In this document: one piece after another, positions 54,419 to 56,305 of the stretch
Layout of the letters: the number at the start of each line of letters is the position of its first letter
Position numbering within the stretch: position 1 is the stretch's first letter
Source: Schizochytrium sp. CCTCC M209059
Taxonomy: Eukaryota; Sar; Bigyra; Thraustochytrida; Thraustochytriidae
Assembly (NCBI GenBank): GCA_000818945.1
Contig: KN805401.1
Coordinates: forward strand, 107,007-163,311
DNA: 56,305 nt
Reading direction: 5' to 3'
Position numbers and translations under genes: made by a program
Notes under the pieces: model-generated
Told to the model about the DNA's origin: nothing
What the model saw: only the letters and a program-made list of their open reading frames with translations
Database searches by the model: none

Positions 54419-54450
<32 letters not shown>
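54419..54450. repeat. (GA)n dinucleotide repeat
   Basis: Sixteen perfect ag/ga dinucleotides. Confidence 0.95.
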
Positions 54451-54454
<4 letters not shown>

Positions 54455-55022
54455 CGTCAGCGATAGATCCGTTGACCACCCCACGCAACTCCCAAACCTA
54501 ACCTGATTTTTGCGCCAACCCTAGTCGTTTCATCTTTCGACGTTTTGTAACGGTATCAAACCGTATTTGGAAAAAAGGACAGGTGTGCTTTGCTTTCCTT
54601 TGCTCTTGAATCGCGCTTTGGAGAGAAAGGAAGTCAGCAGGCAGGAGTTCGGCGATGGTGGAAACGCGCGGAGGGCGAATTCCGTAAATCATGATTGAAC
54701 GAGGGAGAGAGAGGGAATGTATACTGCTGCGTGAAGACCGGAAAGCCGGATCGATCGAGATGTGCGACGCCAAGAAAGAAACTGCTGATGAGAGAGGAAA
54801 TGTCGTGAGTTGAGAACAAAGCGTGACGCGGACTGAATATGAATTTCCTACGACCGAGCAGAGCAAGTCTCCCCCAACGCCAGAGCTCTCATCCTTGCAT
54901 ACTTTTTGCCTTTTTTTGCTCAAACATTGTACCATTCAATAGTTAGTAAGTAGGATAGATTGTAGATTCTGCAGATCCCTACGTAGCAATCGAGGCCACC
55001 CGTTTGCAAAGAGGTGTGTAGA

Positions 55023-55784
55023 TTAGAAGAAGTTGCTGGCCACGGCGGCGCGCGCGAGGACAAAAGAAAGAACTGCGGAAGCTCCGTAACTCGAAGCGGC
55101 AGAGGGAGCATTCGTGTCGCCAGCGCAGAAGCCTTGCGCAGCGGCAAGGATCTCTTGGCTGGAGATGAGAGCAGTGAGATCGTCCGGGCAGGAGCAAGCT
55201 GCGCACGTGAGTCCCGAGAGAATCGTCGGGCTCTGCGTGATGGCTTCTTGAAAGAGAGCCCCAAGCGCGTCAGTGTCCGTGGTGACTATGAGCTCCTGCA
55301 GGTATCCGTAGCAAACAGGTTCTTCGACGCAGTCTAACATGCTCTCGGCACAGGTGGTGAAGACGCACTGCGCGTCCGGCAGGACGTCGGTGATGGGGCA
55401 GTATTCTTGGAGCTGGGCCAAGGTCCCATTGACGATGGTGCCATTGCCAAAGGCAGTGGTGAGCGCGGACTCAAATTCATCGTAACACGTGTCGCCGGAG
55501 CACGATGCGCAAGCCGCCATAAAAGATCCCAGCTCGGAGTTAAGCAGATCCTGTGCGCTCTGGATTGCGGTCATCATGTCATCGGATTCGGTCCCCTCGA
55601 GCGCCGCGCTGCACGTGGCATCGCTCTCGCACAGGTTCACCGCTGTCTGGCAGTCTCCGTCCAGCACGCTCGCCAGGCACGGCGTGTCAAAGAGAAAGCC
55701 CTCCGCGAGCTGCAGGTTGGCCGCCGCCGCCGAGAGCACCGCCAGGGCCGCGGCCAGCGCCGCTGTGCGCGCACTCTTGCCCAT
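55023..55784 (-). CDS. Secreted, probably GPI-anchored Cys-rich protein with internal duplication
   Basis: 253 residues from the ATG at 55784. A basic start and Ala/Leu-rich core (MGKSARTAALAAALAVLSAA) is a clear signal peptide, cut near residue 23-29. The mature part has about 18 cysteines, two N-glycosylation sites (NGT twice, near residues 112-120) and a hydrophobic C-terminus after a small-residue stretch (APSAASSYGAS, then AVLSFVLARAAV), as in GPI-anchored proteins. The Cys pattern repeats: LCESDATCSAALEG in the first half matches DCVEEPVCYGYLQEL in the second, and AACASC matches TCAACSC at each repeat end. No known family recognised. It is likely a cell-surface protein. An in-frame ATG 26 codons upstream would precede the signal peptide with a charged stretch and is less likely. 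Confidence 0.65.
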   Translation of the reverse strand: MGKSARTAALAAALAVLSAAAANLQLAEGFLFDTPCLASVLDGDCQTAVNLCESDATCSAALEGTESDDMMTAIQSAQDLLNSELGSFMAACASCSGDTCYDEFESALTTAFGNGTIVNGTLAQLQEYCPITDVLPDAQCVFTTCAESMLDCVEEPVCYGYLQELIVTTDTDALGALFQEAITQSPTILSGLTCAACSCPDDLTALISSQEILAAAQGFCAGDTNAPSAASSYGASAVLSFVLARAAVASNFF

Positions 55785-56305
55785 CCTTCTCCCGCTCGCT
55801 TGTTTGCTTTGCTCCCCGAGGACGCTTGCTTGGGCTAGCTCCGAGTCGTCTGCTCCTCGCACGTCGCGTTCGAGGTTTGCAGGCAGCCGCTCTGGCTCGC
55901 TCGACTCAGCTCGGCTCGGCTCGACTCAGCTCGGCTCGACTCAGTCGAGTCACGTGGCTGCCCTGCCGACGTCTGCAGCCGCGTCCGGATTCATTATCGG
56001 GCCAGCGGTGACTAGGTGGCTAGCTTTTCCTGGCTCCGTGTATTCGGTGCGCGATCGCTCCCTCCCACCCCAGCGGTATATGGCGGCGCATTGTTTTCCT
56101 TGCGGTGCGCCATGCTGCTTCACCCTCAGCCGCCATACAGTACAGAGAGAGCAGTTCAACTTGGTTCGGACACCATATCGTACCGGGCCCTCTGGATACG
56201 GTTCGGACGCTCGCACACCCTCACTAACTGCCACCGTTAGAAGGCCGCCCGCTGTCCCGCTTTTGATTGCGCAGGCGCTGACTACCTCGCCGCCCAGCCC
56301 GCCCG
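55785..56305. other. upstream region of the secreted-protein gene
   Basis: Contains a TCGGC/TCGACTCAGC repeat at about 55895-55952 (units of about 15 nt, 110-170 nt upstream of the minus-strand ATG). The rest shows no gene or RNA I can recognise. Confidence 0.5.

Larger units (their letters stand above)
54027..55022. other. intergenic region with leader repeats
   Basis: Next to the CFAP44-like start lie a TGCTC array (54053-54083), a GACGC pentamer array (about 54228-54262) and (GA)15 at 54419-54450. The remainder is AT-rich with no supported gene. Confidence 0.6.

Noticed and set aside
1..56305. CRISPR arrays, tRNA or rRNA genes
   Set aside because: Repeats found are microsatellites or minisatellites without spacers; I saw no convincing tRNA B-box/cloverleaf or rRNA sequence by eye.

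Overview
The window is nuclear DNA from a eukaryotic protist. Genes are long, mostly uninterrupted and on both strands. Only two genes show introns, three in total, all of about 100-160 nt with GT-AG ends. Leaders are GC-rich and full of short tandem repeats. Ciliary proteins (IFT43, an LRRC49-type subunit of the tubulin polyglutamylase complex, a CFAP44/43-type axonemal protein) show that the organism builds a motile flagellum. A bZIP-plus-START-like regulator resembles a family expanded in oomycetes, and a mevalonate kinase indicates the mevalonate pathway. Together these suggest a heterotrophic stramenopile, most likely a labyrinthulomycete/thraustochytrid. That placement is inference, not proof.

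Layout. 0-9 kb: a DENND6-type Rab regulator (+), a truncated kinase-like remnant (-), a bacterial-looking FAD/NAD(P) oxidoreductase (-), and an aquaglyceroporin (+) followed by a 26-nt minisatellite. 9-18 kb: mevalonate kinase (+, three exons), an ArfGAP (+), a large RCC1-BTB-BTB protein with a membrane tail (-), and IFT43 (+), which diverges from the RCC1 gene. 18-30 kb: one 11.4-kb open reading frame (-) for a HUWE1/TOM1/UPL-type giant protein that stops just before where the catalytic HECT domain should begin. 30-33.5 kb: a frameshifted WD40-TIR pseudogene (-), a 73-aa two-exon single-membrane-span protein (+), and an assembly gap. 33.5-42.7 kb: three tandem minus-strand genes for an LRRC49-like protein, a mitochondrial PPR-like protein and a ZZ-bromodomain protein. 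42.7-45.6 kb: a repeat-rich stretch without a confident gene. 45.6-56.3 kb: the bZIP/START-like regulator (+), the CFAP44/43-like protein (-), and a secreted, probably GPI-anchored Cys-rich protein (-).

The genes do not form an operon-like unit. Functional themes are cilium assembly and motility (three genes), membrane traffic (DENND6, ArfGAP), ubiquitin (HUWE1-like, BTB), chromatin and transcription (bromodomain, bZIP) and mitochondria (PPR, possibly the 73-aa protein). The most notable points are the missing HECT domain, the WD40-TIR pseudogene, a bZIP domain with Val at the usual Asn position, and a minisatellite that grew out of the end of the aquaporin coding sequence.
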